A stretch of 64,000 bases of DNA, taken from Atherix ibis. Lineage: Eukaryota; Arthropoda; Insecta; Diptera; Athericidae. Location of the stretch: positions 18,577,933 through 18,641,932 of the forward strand of contig OY282608.1 of the NCBI GenBank assembly GCA_958298945.1, in the 5' to 3' direction. The notes below the pieces were generated by a model. The model was not told the DNA's origin. It made no database searches and worked only from the letters and a program-made list of their open reading frames with translations. Of the stretch, positions 28,601 to 41,812 are shown piece by piece (the stretch's first letter is position 1; each line of letters opens with the position of its first letter). The position numbers were made by a program, and so were the translations under genes.

Positions 28601-31600
28601 ACAACAAACCAAGTAACCAAAAAGCCAACAAACTAACAAACCAACAAGCCAACAAGCCCACAAACCAACAAACCAACAAACCAACAAGCCAACAAGCCCA
28701 GAAACCAACAAACCAACAAGCCAACAAACCAACAAGCCAACAAGCCAACGAACCAACAAACCAACAAACCAACAAGCCAACAGGCCAACAAACCAACAAA
28801 CCAACAAACCAACAAACCAACAAGCCAACAAACCAACAAACAAATAAACCAACAAACCAAAAAACCAACAAACCAACAAACCAACAAGCCAACAAACCAA
28901 CAAACCAACAAACCAACAAACCAACAAATCAACAAGCCAACAAGCCAACAAACCAACAAACCAACAAACCGACAAGCCAACAAGCCAACAAACCAACAAG
29001 CCAACAAACCAAAAACCAACAAGCCAACAAGCCAACAAACCCACAAACCAACAAACCAACAAGCCAACAAGCCAACAAACCAACAAGCCAACAAACCAAC
29101 AAACCAACAAGCCAACAAGCCAACAAACCAACAAACCAACAAACCAACAAACCAACAAGTCAACAAACCAACAAACCAACAAACCAACAAGCCAACAAAC
29201 CAACAAACCAACAAACCAACAAACCAACAAACCAAAAAACCAACAAACCAACAAACCAACAAACCAACAAACCAACAAGCCAACAAGCCAACAAACCAAC
29301 AAACCAACAAGCCAACAAACCAACAAACCAACAAACCAACAAGCCAACAAGCCAACAAACCAACAAACCAACAAACCAACAAACCAACAAGCCAAGAAAC
29401 CAACAAACCAACAAACCAACATGCCAACCAACCAACAAACTAAGTAACCAACAAACCAACAAACCAACAAGCCAACAAGCCAAGAAACCAAAAAACCAAC
29501 AAACCAACAAGCTAACAAACCAACAAGCCAACAAACCAACAAACCAACAAGCCAACAAGCCAACAAACCAACAAACCAACATACCAACAAGCCAACAAAC
29601 CAACAAACCAACAAGCTAACAAACCAACAAACCAACAAACCAACAAACCAACAAGCCAACAAGCCAACAAACCAACAAACCAACAAGCCAACAAACCAAC
29701 AAACCAACAAACCAACAAGCCAACAAACCAACAAGCCAACAAACCAACAAGCCAACAAACCAACAAACCAACAAACCAACAAGCCAAATGCCAACAAACC
29801 AACAAACCAACAAAGCAACAAGCAACAAGCCAACAAACAAACAAACCAACAAGCCAACAAACCAACATACCAACAAGCCAACAAGCCAACAAGCCAACAA
29901 ACCAACAAACCAACAAACCAGCAAGCCAACAAACCAACAAACAAAAAAACCAACAAACCAACAAACCAACAAGCCAACAAGCCAACAAACCAACAAACCA
30001 ACAAGCCAAAAAACCAACAAAGCAACAAACTAAGTAACCAACAAGCCAACAAACCAACAAACCAACAAGCCAACAAGCCAACAAACCAACAAACCAACAA
30101 GCCAACAAACCAACAAACCAACAAACCAAAAAACCAACAAACCAACAAACCAACAAACCAACAAACCAACAAACCAACAAACCAACAAACCAACAAGCCA
30201 ACAAACCAACAAACCAACAAACCAACAAACCAACAAACCAAGTAACCAAAAAGCCAACAAATTAACAAACCAACAAGCCAACAAGCCCACAAACCAACAA
30301 ACCAACAAACCAACAAGCCAATAAGCCAACAAACCAACAAACCAACAAACCAACAAGCCAACAAACCAACAAACCAACAAGCCAAAAAACCAACAAAGCA
30401 ACCAACTAAGTAACCAACAAGCCAACAAACCAACAAACCAACAAGCCAACAAGCCAACAAGCCAACAAACCAACAAACCAACAAGCCAACAAACCAACAA
30501 ACCAACAAACCAAAAAACCAACAAACCAACAAACAAACAAACCAACAATCCAACAAACCAACAAGCCAACAAACCAACAAACCAACAAACCAACAAACCA
30601 AGTAACCAAAAAGCCAACAAACTAACAAACCAACAAGCCAACAAGCCCACAAACCAACAAACCAACAAACCAACAAGCCAACAAGCCAACAAACCAACAA
30701 ACCAACAAGCCAACAAACCAACAAGCCAACAAACCAAAAAGCCAACAAACCAACAAACCAACAAGCCAACAGGCCAACAAACCAACAAACCAACTAGCCA
30801 ACAAACCAACAAACCAACAAACCAACAAACCAACAAACCAACAAACAAATAAACCAAAAAACCAAAAAACCAACAAACCAACAAACCAACAAGCCAACAA
30901 ACCAACAAACCAACAAACCAACAAGCCAACAAACCAACAAATCAACAAGCCAACAAACCAACAAATCAACAAACCAACAAACCGACAAGCCAACAAGCCA
31001 ACAAACCAACAAGCCAACAAACCAAAAACCAACAAGCCAACAAGCCAACAAGCCAACAAACCAACAAACCAACAAACCAACAAGCCAACAAACCAACAAG
31101 CCAACAAGCCAACAAACCAACAAACCAACAAGCCAACAAACCAACAAACCAACATGCCAACAAACCAACAAACTAAGTATCCAACAAGCCAACAAACCAA
31201 TAAACCAACAAACTAACATGCCAACAAACCAACAAACTAAGTAACCAACAAGCCAACAAACCAACAAACCAACAAGCCAACAATCCAACAAATTAACAAA
31301 CCAACAAACCACCAAGCCAACAAGCCAACAAACCAACAAGCTAACAAACCAACAAACCAACAAGCCAACAAGCCAACAAACCAACAAACCAACAAACCAA
31401 CAAGCCAACAAACCAACAAACCAACAAGCCAACAAACCAACAAACCAACAAACCAACAAACCAACAAACCAACAAACCAACAAGCCAACAAGCCAACAAA
31501 CCAACAAACCAACAAGCCAACAAACCAACAAAACAACAAACAAACAAGCCAACAAAGCAACAAACCAACAAACCAACAAACCAACAAACCAACAAGCCAA

Positions 31601-31972
31601 CAAACCAACAAACCAACAAACCAACAAACCAACAAACCAACAAACCAACAAACCAACAAACCAACAAACCAACAAGCCAACAAACCAACAAATAAATAAA
31701 CCAACAAACCAACAAACCAACAAGCCAACAAGCCAAAAAGCCAACAATTCAACAAACCAACAAACCAACAAACCAACAAACCAACAAGCCAACAAACCAA
31801 CAAACAAATAAACCAACAAACCAAAAAACGAACAAACCAACAAACTAACAAAACAACACACCAACAAACCAACAAGCCAACAAGCCAAAAAACCAACAAG
31901 CCAACAAACCAACAAACCAACAAACCAGCAAACAAATAAACCAACAAACCAACAAACCAACAAGCCAACAAA
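25621..31972 (+). repeat. 6.4-kb higher-order unit, copy 2 (6,352 bp)
   Basis: This is the second tandem copy of 19189-25620. It is shorter by ten monomers overall: six A monomers become five after the AAAAAACC variant near 27.4 kb, and nine monomers are missing near 28.4 kb. The substitutions I could place are A at 26806 and A at 29403. The unit contains GCCAAATGCC modules (ATG at 27073 and 29788) and ends near 31,972-31,990, where it diverges from the start of the copy. There are no coding features. Confidence 0.87.
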
Positions 31973-32499
31973 CCAACAAACCAACAAACCAACAAGCCAA
32001 CAAACAAACAAACCAACAAACCAACAAACCAAGAAGCCAACAAGCCAACAAACCAACAAACCAACAAGCCAACAAACCAACAAACCAACAAACCAACAAA
32101 CCATCAAACCAACAAACCAACAAACCAACAAACCAACAAACCAACAAGCCAACAAACCAACAAATAAATAAACCAACAAACCAACAAACCAACAAGCCAA
32201 CAAGCCAAAAAGCCAACAATTCAACAAACCAACAAACCAACAAGCCAACAAACCAACAAACAAATAAACCAACAAACCAAAAAACGAACAAACCAACAAA
32301 CTAACAAACCAACACACCAACAAACCAACAAGCCAACAAGCCAAAAAACCAACAAGCCAACAAACCAACAAACCAACAAACCAACAAACAAATAAACCAA
32401 CAAACCAACAAACCAACAAACCAACCAACCAACAAACCAACAAACAAATAAACCAACAAACCAACAAACCAACAAACCAACAAACCAACAAACCAACAA
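31973..32499 (+). repeat. Satellite segment with partial re-duplication
   Basis: This is 8-bp satellite only. Markers seen at the end of the 6.4-kb unit appear again here: AAATAAATAAACC near 32163 (compare 31691 and 25339), GCCAACAATTC near 32213 (compare 31741), AAAACGAAC near 32280 (compare 31826), and the CACACC variant near 32311 (compare 31857). The spacing is about 454-472 bp, so a roughly half-kilobase segment from the end of the 6.4-kb unit has been copied again. Confidence 0.7.
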
Positions 32500-34795
32500 A
32501 CCAATTAACCAACAAACTAACAAACGAACAAACCAACAAACCAACAAGCCAACAAACCAACAAACCAACAAACCAAGTAACCAAAAAGCCAACAAACTAA
32601 CAAACCAACAAGCCAACAAGCCAACAAGCCAACAAACCAACAAAGCAACAAGCCAACAAGCCAACAAACCAACAAGCCAACAAACTAACAAACCAACAAA
32701 CCAACAAGCCAACAAACCAACAAGCCAACAAACCAACAAACCAACAAACCAAGTAACCAAAAAGCCAACAAACTAACAAACCAACAAGCCAACAAGCCAA
32801 CAAGCCAACAAACAGACAAAGCAACAAGCCAACAAGCCAACAAACCAACAAGCCAACAAACCAACAAACCAACAAACCAAAAAGCCAACAAGCCAACAAA
32901 CCAACAAACCAACAAGCCAACAAACCAACAAACCAATAAACCAACAATCCAACAAGCCAACAAACCAACAAACCAACAAACCAACAAGCCAACAAACCAA
33001 AAAACCAACAAACCAACAAACTAAGTAACCAACAAGCCAACAAACCAACAAACCAACAAGCCAACAAGCCAACAAGCCAACAAACCAACAAACCAACAAA
33101 CCAACAAGCCAACAAACCAACAAGCCAACAAACCAACAAACCAACAAGGCAAGAAGCCAACAAACCAACAAACCAACAAACCAACAAGCAAACAAACCAA
33201 CAAATTAACAAGCCAACAAGCCAACAAACCAACAAACCAACAAACCAACAAGCCAACAAGCCAACAAACCAACAAACCAACAAACCAACAAACCAACAAA
33301 CCAACAAACCAACAAACCAACAAACCAACAAGCCAACAAGCCAACAAACCAACAAACCACAAGCCAACAAACCAACATGCCAACATGCCAACAAACCAAC
33401 AAACTAAGTATCCAACAAGCCAACAAACCAACAAACCAACAAACTAAAATTCCAACAAACCAACAAACTAAGTAACCAACAAGCCAACAAACCAACAAAC
33501 CAACAAGCCAACAAGCCAACAAATTAACAAACCAACAAACCAACAAGCCAACAAGCCAACAAACCAACAAGCCAACAAACCAACAAACCAACAAGCCAAC
33601 AAGCCAACAAACCAACAAACCAACAAACCAACAAGCCAACAAACCAACAAACCAACAAGCCAACAAGCCAACAAACCAACAAACCAACAAACCAACAAAC
33701 CAACAAGCCAACAAACCAACAAACCAACAAGCCAACAAACCAACAAACCAACAAACAAACAAGCCAACAAAGCAACAAGCCAACAAACCAACAAGCCAAT
33801 AAACCACCAAACTAAGTAGCCAACAAGCCAACAAACCAACAAACCAACAAACCAACAAACCAACAAGCCAACAAACCAATAATCACACAAACCAACAAAC
33901 CAACAAGCCAACAAGCCAACAAACCAACAAACCAACAAACCAACAAGCCAACAAACCAACAAACCAACAAACCAACAAGCCAACAAACCAACAAACCAAC
34001 AAACCAACAAACCAACAAGCCAACAAGCCAACAAACCAAAAAACCAACAAACCAACAAGCCAACAAACCAACAAACCAACAAACCAACAAACCAACCAAC
34101 CAACAAACCAACAAACCAACAAACCAACAAACCAACAAGCCAACAAGCCAACAAACCAACAAACCAACACGCCAACAAACCAACAAACCAACAAACCAAC
34201 AAGCCAACAAGCCAACAAACCAACAATCCAACAAACCAACAAGCCAACAAACCAACAAACCAACAAATCAACAAACCAACATGCCAACAAACCAACAAAC
34301 TAGGTAACCAACAAGCCAAAAATCCAACAAACCAACAAGCCAACAAGCCAACAAACCAAAAAAACCAACAAACCAACAAGCTAACAAACCAACAAGCCAA
34401 CATACCGACAAACCAACAAACCAACAAGCCAACAAACCAACAAACCAACAAACCAACAAACCGACAAGCCAACAAACCAACAAACCAACAAGCTAACAAA
34501 CCAACAAACCAACAAACCAACAAACCAACAAGCCAACAAGCCAACAAACCAACAAACCAACAAGCCAACAAACCAACAAACCAACAAACCAACAAGCCAA
34601 CAAACCAACAAAACAACAAACCAACAAACCAACAAGCCAACAAACCAACAAGCCAGCAAACCAACAAGCCAACAAACCAACAAACCAACAAGCCAACAAA
34701 CCAACAAACCAACAAACCAACAAACCAACAAACCAACAAACCAACAAACCAACAAACCAACAAACCAACAAACCAACAAGCCAACAAACCAACAA
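32500..34795 (+). repeat. 2.3-kb higher-order unit, copy 1
   Basis: Sequence from about 32,500 to 33,810 repeats at an offset of 2,296 bp (34,796-36,106). Landmarks are the AAACAGACAAAGC variant (32811/35107), the CCACAAGCC 7-bp monomer (33357/35653), paired CATGCC monomers (33375/35671) and AAAATTCC (33447/35743). Sequence from about 33.5 to 34.6 kb repeats again at 37.7-38.8 kb (offset 4,144-4,192 bp), including a CTAGGTAACC junction (34300 and 38492). 8-bp satellite throughout. Confidence 0.78.
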
Positions 34796-36106
34796 ACCAA
34801 TTAACCAACAAACTAACAAACGAACAAACCAACAAACCAACAAGCCAACAAACCAACAAACCAACAAACCAAGTAACCAAAAAGCCAACAAACTAACAAA
34901 CCAACAAGCCAACAAGCCAACAAGCCAACAAACCAACAAAGCAACAAGCCAACAAGCCAACAAACCAACAAGCCAACAAACTAACAAACCAACAAACCAA
35001 CAAGCCAACAAACCAACAAGCCAACAAACCAACAAACCAACAAACCAAGTAACCAAAAAGCCAACAAACTAACAAACCAACAAGCCAACAAGCCAACAAG
35101 CCAACAAACAGACAAAGCAACAAGCCAACAAGCCAACAAACCAACAAGCCAACAAACCAACAAACCAACAAACCAAAAAGCCAACAAGCCAACAAACCAA
35201 CAAACCAACAAGCCAACAAACCAACAAACCAATAAACCAACAATCCAACAAGCCAACAAACCAACAAACCAACAAACCAACAAGCCAACAAACCAAAAAA
35301 CCAACAAACCAACAAACTAAGTAACCAACAAGCCAACAAACCAACAAACCAACAAGCCAACAAGCCAACAAGCCAACAAACCAACAAACCAACAAACCAA
35401 CAAGCCAACAAACCAACAAGCCAACAAACCAACAAACCAACAAGCCAAGAAGCCAACAAACCAACAAACCAACAAACCAACAAGCAAACAAACCAACAAA
35501 TTAACAAGCCAACAAGCCAACAAACCAACAAACCAACAAACCAATAAGCCAACAAGCCAACAAACCAACAAACCAACAAACCAACAAACCAACAAACCAA
35601 CAAACCAACAAACCAACAAACCAACAAGCCAACAAGCCAACAAACCAACAAACCACAAGCCAACAAACCAACATGCCAACATGCCAACAAACCAACAAAC
35701 TAAGTATCCAACAAGCCAACAAACCAACAAACCAACAAACTAAAATTCCAACAAACCAACAAACTAAGTAACCAACAAGCCAACAAACCAACAAACCAAC
35801 AAGCCAACAAGCCAACAAATTAACAAACCAACAAACCAACAAGCCAACAAGCCAACAAACCAACAAGCCAACAAACCAACAAACCAACAAGCCAACAAGC
35901 CAACAAACCAACAAACCAACAAACCAACAAGCCAACAAACCAACAAACCAACAAGCCAACAAGCCAACAAACCAACAAACCAACAAACCAACAAACCAAC
36001 AAGCCAACAAACCAACAAACCAACAAGCCAACAAACCAACAAACCAACAAACAAACAAGCCAACAAAGCAACAAGCCAACAAACCAACAAGCCAATAAAC
36101 CAACAA
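34796..36106 (+). repeat. 2.3-kb higher-order unit, copy 2 (partial)
   Basis: This is a copy of 32500-33810 at an offset of 2,296 bp, or exactly 287 monomers. It diverges near 36,106, where the copy-1 CCACCAAACTAAGTAGCC junction is replaced by plain A monomers. Its part from about 35.1 kb recurs a third time, 1,904 bp further on, up to 37.7 kb. Confidence 0.78.
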
Positions 36107-37000
36107 ACCAACAAACCAACAAACCAACAAACCAACAAACCAACAAGCCAACAAGCCAACAAACCAACAAACCAACACGCCAACAAACCAACAAACCAAC
36201 AAACCAACAAGCCAACAAGCCAACAAACCAACAATCCAACAAACCAACAAGCCAACAAACCAACAAACCAACAAGCCAACAAACCAACAAACCAACAAGC
36301 TAACAAACCAACAAACCAACAAACCAACAAACCAACAAGCCAACAAGCCAACAAACCAACAAACCAACAAACCAACAAACCAACAAACCAACAAACCAAC
36401 AAGCCAACAAACCAACAAGCCAGCAAACCAACAAACCAACAAACCAATAACCAAAAAGCCAACAAACTAACAAACCAACAAGCCAAATGCCAACAAACCA
36501 ACAAACCAACAAACAACAAGCAAAAAGCCAACAAACCAACAAAGCAACAAGCCAACAAGCCAACAAACCAACAAGCCAACAAACCAACAAACCAACAAGC
36601 CAACAAACCAACAAACCAACAAGCCAACAAGCCAACAAACTAAAAAAACCAACAAACCAACAAGCTAACAAACCAACAAGCCAACAAACCAACAAACCAA
36701 CAAACCAACAAGCCAACAAACCAACAAACCAACAAACCAACAAACCAACAAGCCAACAAACCAACAAACCAACAAGCTAACAAACCAACAAACCAACAAA
36801 CCAACAAACCAACAAGCCAACAAGCCAACAAACCAACAAACCAACAAACCAACAAACCAACAAACCAACAAACCAACAAGCCAACAAACCAACAAGCCAG
36901 CAAACCAACAAACCAACAAACCAATAACCAAAAAGCCAACAAACTAACAAACCAACAAGCCAAATGCCAACAAACCAACAAACCAACAAACAACAAGCAA
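36107..37000 (+). repeat. Satellite with two phase-shift modules 477 bp apart
   Basis: Two copies of the same module, AATAACCAAAAAGCC through GCCAAATGCC to ACAACAAGCAAAAAGCC, lie with their ATG at 36487 and 36964. The offset is 60 monomers minus 3 bases. Each module removes four bases, and a 9-bp step next to ACTAAAAAAACC near 36640 adds one back. No gene is visible. Confidence 0.75.
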
Positions 37001-38800
37001 AAAGCCAACAAACCAACAAAGCAACAAGCCAACAAGCCAACAAACCAACAAGCCAACAAACCAACAAACCAACAAACCAACAAGCCAACAAGCCAACAAA
37101 CCAACAAACCAACAAGCCAACAAACCAACAAACCAACAAACCAACAATCCAACAAGCCAACAAACCAACAAACCAACAAACCAACAAGCCAACATACCAA
37201 AAAACCAACAAACCAACAAACTAAGAAACCAACAAGACAACAAACCAACAAACCAACAAGCCAACAAGCCAACAAGCCAACAAACCAACAAACCAACAAA
37301 CCAACAAGCCAACAAACCAACAAGCCAACAAACCAGCAAACCAACAAGCCAAGAAGCCAACAAACCAACAAACCAACAAACCAACAAGCCAACAAACCAA
37401 CAAATTAACAAGCCAACAAGCCAACAAACCAACAAACCAACAAACCAACAAGCCAACAAGCCAACAAACCAACAAACCAACAAACCAACAAACCAACAAA
37501 CCAACAAACCAACAAACCAACAAACCAACAAGCCAACAAGCCAACAAACCAACAAACCACAAGCCAACAAACCAACATGCCAACATGCCAACAAACCAAC
37601 AAACTAAGTATCCAACAAGCCAACAAACCAACAAACCAACAAACTAACATTCCAACAAACCAACAAACTAAGTAACCAACAAGCCAACAAACCAACAAAC
37701 CAACAAGCCAACAAGCCAACAAATTAACAAACCAACAAACCAACAAGCCAACAAGCCAACAAACCAACAAGCCAACAAACCAACAAACCAACAAGCCAAC
37801 AAGCCAACAAACCAACAAACCAACAAACCAACAAGCCAACAAACCAACAAACCAACAAGCCAACAAACCAACAAACCAACAAACCAACAAACCAACAAGC
37901 CAACAAACCAACAAACCAACAAACCAACAAGCCAACAAACCAACAAACAAACAAGCCAACAAAGCAATAAGCCAACAAACCAACAAGCCAATAAACCACC
38001 AAACTAAGTAGCCAACAAGCCAACAAACCAACAAACCAACAAACCAACAAACCAACAAGCCAACAAACCAACAATCACACAAACCAACAAACCAACAAGC
38101 CAACAAGCCAACAAACCAACAAACCAACAAACCAACAAGCCAACAAACCAACAAACCAACAAACCAACAAGCCAACAAACCAACAAACCAACAAACCAAC
38201 AAACCAACAAGCCAACAAGCCAACAAACCAACAAACCAACAAACCAACAAGCCAACAAACCAACAAACCAACAAACCAACAAACCAACCAACCAACAAAC
38301 CAACAAACCAACAAACCAACAAACCAACAAACCAACAAGCCAACAAGCCAACAAACCAACAAACCAACACGCCAACAAACCAACAAACCAACAAACCAAC
38401 AAGCCAACAAACCAACAATCCAACAAACCAACAAGCCAACAAACCAACAAACCAACAAATCAACAAACCAACATGCCAACAAACCAACAAACTAGGTAAC
38501 CAACAAGCCAAAAAACCAACAAACCAACAAGCCAACAAGCCAACAAACCAAAAAAACCAACAAACCAACAAGCTAACAAACCAACAAGCCAACAAACCAA
38601 CAAACCAACAAACCAACAAGCCAACAAACCAACAAACCAACAAACCAACAAACCGACAAGCCAACAAACCAACAAACCAACAAGCTAACAAACCAACAAA
38701 CCAACAAACCAACAAACCAACAAGCCAACAAGCCAACAAACCAACAAACCAACAAGCCAACAAACCAACAAACCAACAAACCAACAAGCCAACAAACCAA
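37001..38800 (+). repeat. 2.3-kb higher-order unit, copy 3
   Basis: This is the third relative of the 32.5-34.8 kb unit. The CCACAAGCC monomer (37557), paired CATGCC monomers (37575) and ACTAAGTATCC junction (37602) repeat those of copies 1 and 2. The ACAATCACAC variant near 38071 corresponds to a similar AATCACAC near 33881. The CTAGGTAACC junction near 38492 corresponds to 34300. Offsets are 1,904 bp from copy 2 and 4,192 bp from copy 1. 8-bp satellite only. Confidence 0.75.
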
Positions 38801-39404
38801 CAAACCAACAAACCAACAAACCAACAAGCCAACAAACCAACAAGCCAGCAAACCAACAAGCCAACAAACCAACAAACCAACAAGCCAACAAACCAACAAA
38901 CCAACAAACCAACAAACCAACAAACCAACAAACCAACAAACCAACAAACCAACAAACCAACAAACCAACAAACCAACAAACCAACAAGCCAACAAGCCAA
39001 CAAACCAACAAACCAACACGCCAACAAACCAACAAACCAACAAACCAACAAGCCAACAAGCCAACAAACCAACAATCCAACAAACCAACAAGCCAACAAA
39101 CCAACAAACCAACAAACCAACAAACCAACAAACCAACATGCCAACAAACCAACAAACTAGGTAACCAACAAGCCAACAAACCAACAAACCAACAAGCCAA
39201 CAAGCCAACAAACTAAAAAAACCAACAAACCAACAAGCTAACAAACCAACAAGCCAACAAACCAACAAACCAACAAACCAACAAGCCAACAAACCAACAA
39301 ACCAACAAACCAACAAACCAACAAGCCAACAAACCAACAAACCAACAAGCTAACAAACCAACAAACCAACAAACCAACAAACCAACAAGCCAACAAGCCA
39401 ACAA
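38801..39404 (+). repeat. Satellite spacer with repeated CTAGGTAACC block
   Basis: This is 8-bp satellite. A second CTAGGTAACC junction at about 39157 and ACACGCC variants near 39016 repeat the pattern found at 38.35-38.5 kb and 34.16-34.3 kb. A CTAAAAAAACC run near 39213 matches the one near 36640. No other element is seen. Confidence 0.7.
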
Positions 39405-41812
39405 ACCAACAAACCAACAAACCAACAAACCAACAAACCAACAAACCAACAAGCCAACAAACCAACAAGCCAGCAAACCAACAAACCAACAAACCAACAA
39501 ACCAATAACCAAAAAGCCAACAAACTAACAAACCAACAAGCCAAATGCCAACAAACCAACAAACCAACAAACAACAAGCAAAAAGCCAACAAACAAACAA
39601 ACCGACAAGCCAACAAACCAACAAACCAACAAGCCAACAAGCCAACAAACCAACAAACCAACAAACCAGCAAGCCAACAAACCAACAAACCAAAAAACCA
39701 ACAAACCAACAAACCAACAAGCCAACAAGCCAACAAACCAACAAACCAACAAGCCAACAAACCAACAAAGCAACAAACTAAGTAACCAACAAGTTAACAA
39801 ACCAACAAACCAACAAGCCAACAAGCCAACAAACCAAGAAACCAACAAGCCAACAAACCAACAAACCAACAAAAGAAAAAACCAACAAACCAACAAACCA
39901 ACAAACCAACAAACTAACAAGCCAACAAACCAACAAACCAACAAACCAACAAACCAAGTAACCAAAAAGCCAACAAACTAACAAACCAACAAGCCAACAA
40001 GCCCACAAACCAACAAACCAACAAACCAATAAGCCAACAAGCCAACAAACCAACAAACCAACAAGCCAACAAACCAACAAGCCAACAAGCCAACAAGCCA
40101 ACAAACCAACAAACCAACAAGCCAACAGGCCAACAAACCAACAAACCAACAAACCAAGAAACCAACAAGCCAACAAACCAACAAACAAATAAACCAACAA
40201 ACCAAAAAACCAACAAACCAACAAATCAACAAGCCAACAAACCAACAAACCAACAAACCAACAAGCCAACAAACCAACAAATCAACAAGCAAACAAACCA
40301 ACAAACCAACAAACCAACAAACCGACAAGCCAACAAGCCAACAAACCAACAAGCCAACAAACCAAAAACCAACAAGCCAACAAGCCAACAAACCAACAAA
40401 CCAACAAACCAACAAGCCAACAAGCCAACAAACCAACAAGCCAACAAACCAACAAACCAAGAAGCCAACAAGCCAACAAACCAACAAACCAACAAACCAA
40501 CAAGCCAACAAACCAACAAACCAACAAGCCAACAAACCAACAAACCAACAAACCAACAAACCAACAAAACAACAAGCCAACAAGCCAACAAACCAACAAA
40601 CCAACAAGCCAATAAACCATCAAACCAACAAACAAACAAGCCAACAAAGCAACAAGCCAACAAACCAACAAGCCAACAAACCAACAAACTAAGTAGCCAA
40701 CAAGCCAACAACCCAACAAACCAACAAACCAACAAACCAACCAGCCAACAAACCAACAAGCACACAAACCAACAAACCAACAAGCCAACAAGCCAACAAA
40801 CCAACAAACCAACAAACCAACAAGCCAACAAACCAACAAACCAACAAACCAACAAGCCAACAAACCAACAAACCAACAAACCAACAAACCAACAAGCCAA
40901 CAAGCCAACAAACCAACAAACCAACAAGCCAACAAACCAACAAACCAACAAACGAAAAAACCAACAAACCAACAAACCAACAAACCAACAAACCAACAAG
41001 CCAACAAGCCAACAAACCAACAAACCAACAAGCCAACAAACCAACAAACCAACAAACCAACAAGCCAACAAGCCAACAAACCAACAAACCAACAAACCAA
41101 CAAGCCAACAAACCAACAAACCAACAAACCAACATGCCAACCAACCAACAAACTAAGTAACCAACAAGCCAACAAACCAACAAACCAACAAGCCAACAAG
41201 CCAACAAACCAAAAAACCAACAAACCAACAAGCTAATAAACCAACAAACCAACAACCTAACAAACCAACAAACCAATAAACCAACAAACCAACAAGCCAA
41301 CAAGCCAACAAACCAACAAACCAACAAGCCAACAAACCAACAAACCAACAAACCAACAAGCCAACAAACCAACAAGCCAACAAACCAACAAACCAACAAA
41401 CCAATAACCAAAAAGCCAACAAACTAACAAACCAACAAGCCAAATGCCAACAAACCAACAAACCAACAAAGGAACAAGCAACAAGCCAACAAACAAACAA
41501 ACCAACAAGCCAACAAACCAACAAACCAACAAGCCAACAAGCCAACAAACCAACAAACCAACAAACCAGCAAGCCAACAAACCAACAAACAAAAAAACCA
41601 ACAAACCAACAAACCAACAAGCCAACAAGCCAACAAACCAACAAACCAACAAGCCAAAAAACCAACAAAGCAACAAACTAAGTAATCAACAAGCCAACAA
41701 ACCAACAAACCAACAAGCCAACAAGCCAACAAACCAACAAACCAACAAGCCAACAAACCAACAAACCAACAAACCAAAAAACCAACAAACCAACAAACCA
41801 ACAAACCAAAAA
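39405..41812 (+). repeat. 2,408-bp higher-order unit, copy 1
   Basis: This is the first of two adjacent units at an offset of 2,408 bp (2,400 bp for the first part). Landmarks are GCCAAATGCC modules (ATG at 39545/41945 and 41444/43852), the unique AAAAGAAAAAACC variant (39872/42272), the ACCATCAAACC variant (40617/43025) and ACAACCTAAC (41251/43659). Copy 2 has one extra monomer just after AAAAGAAAAAACC. One substitution seen is C40712 versus A43120. The start is defined only to within a few monomers. Confidence 0.85.
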
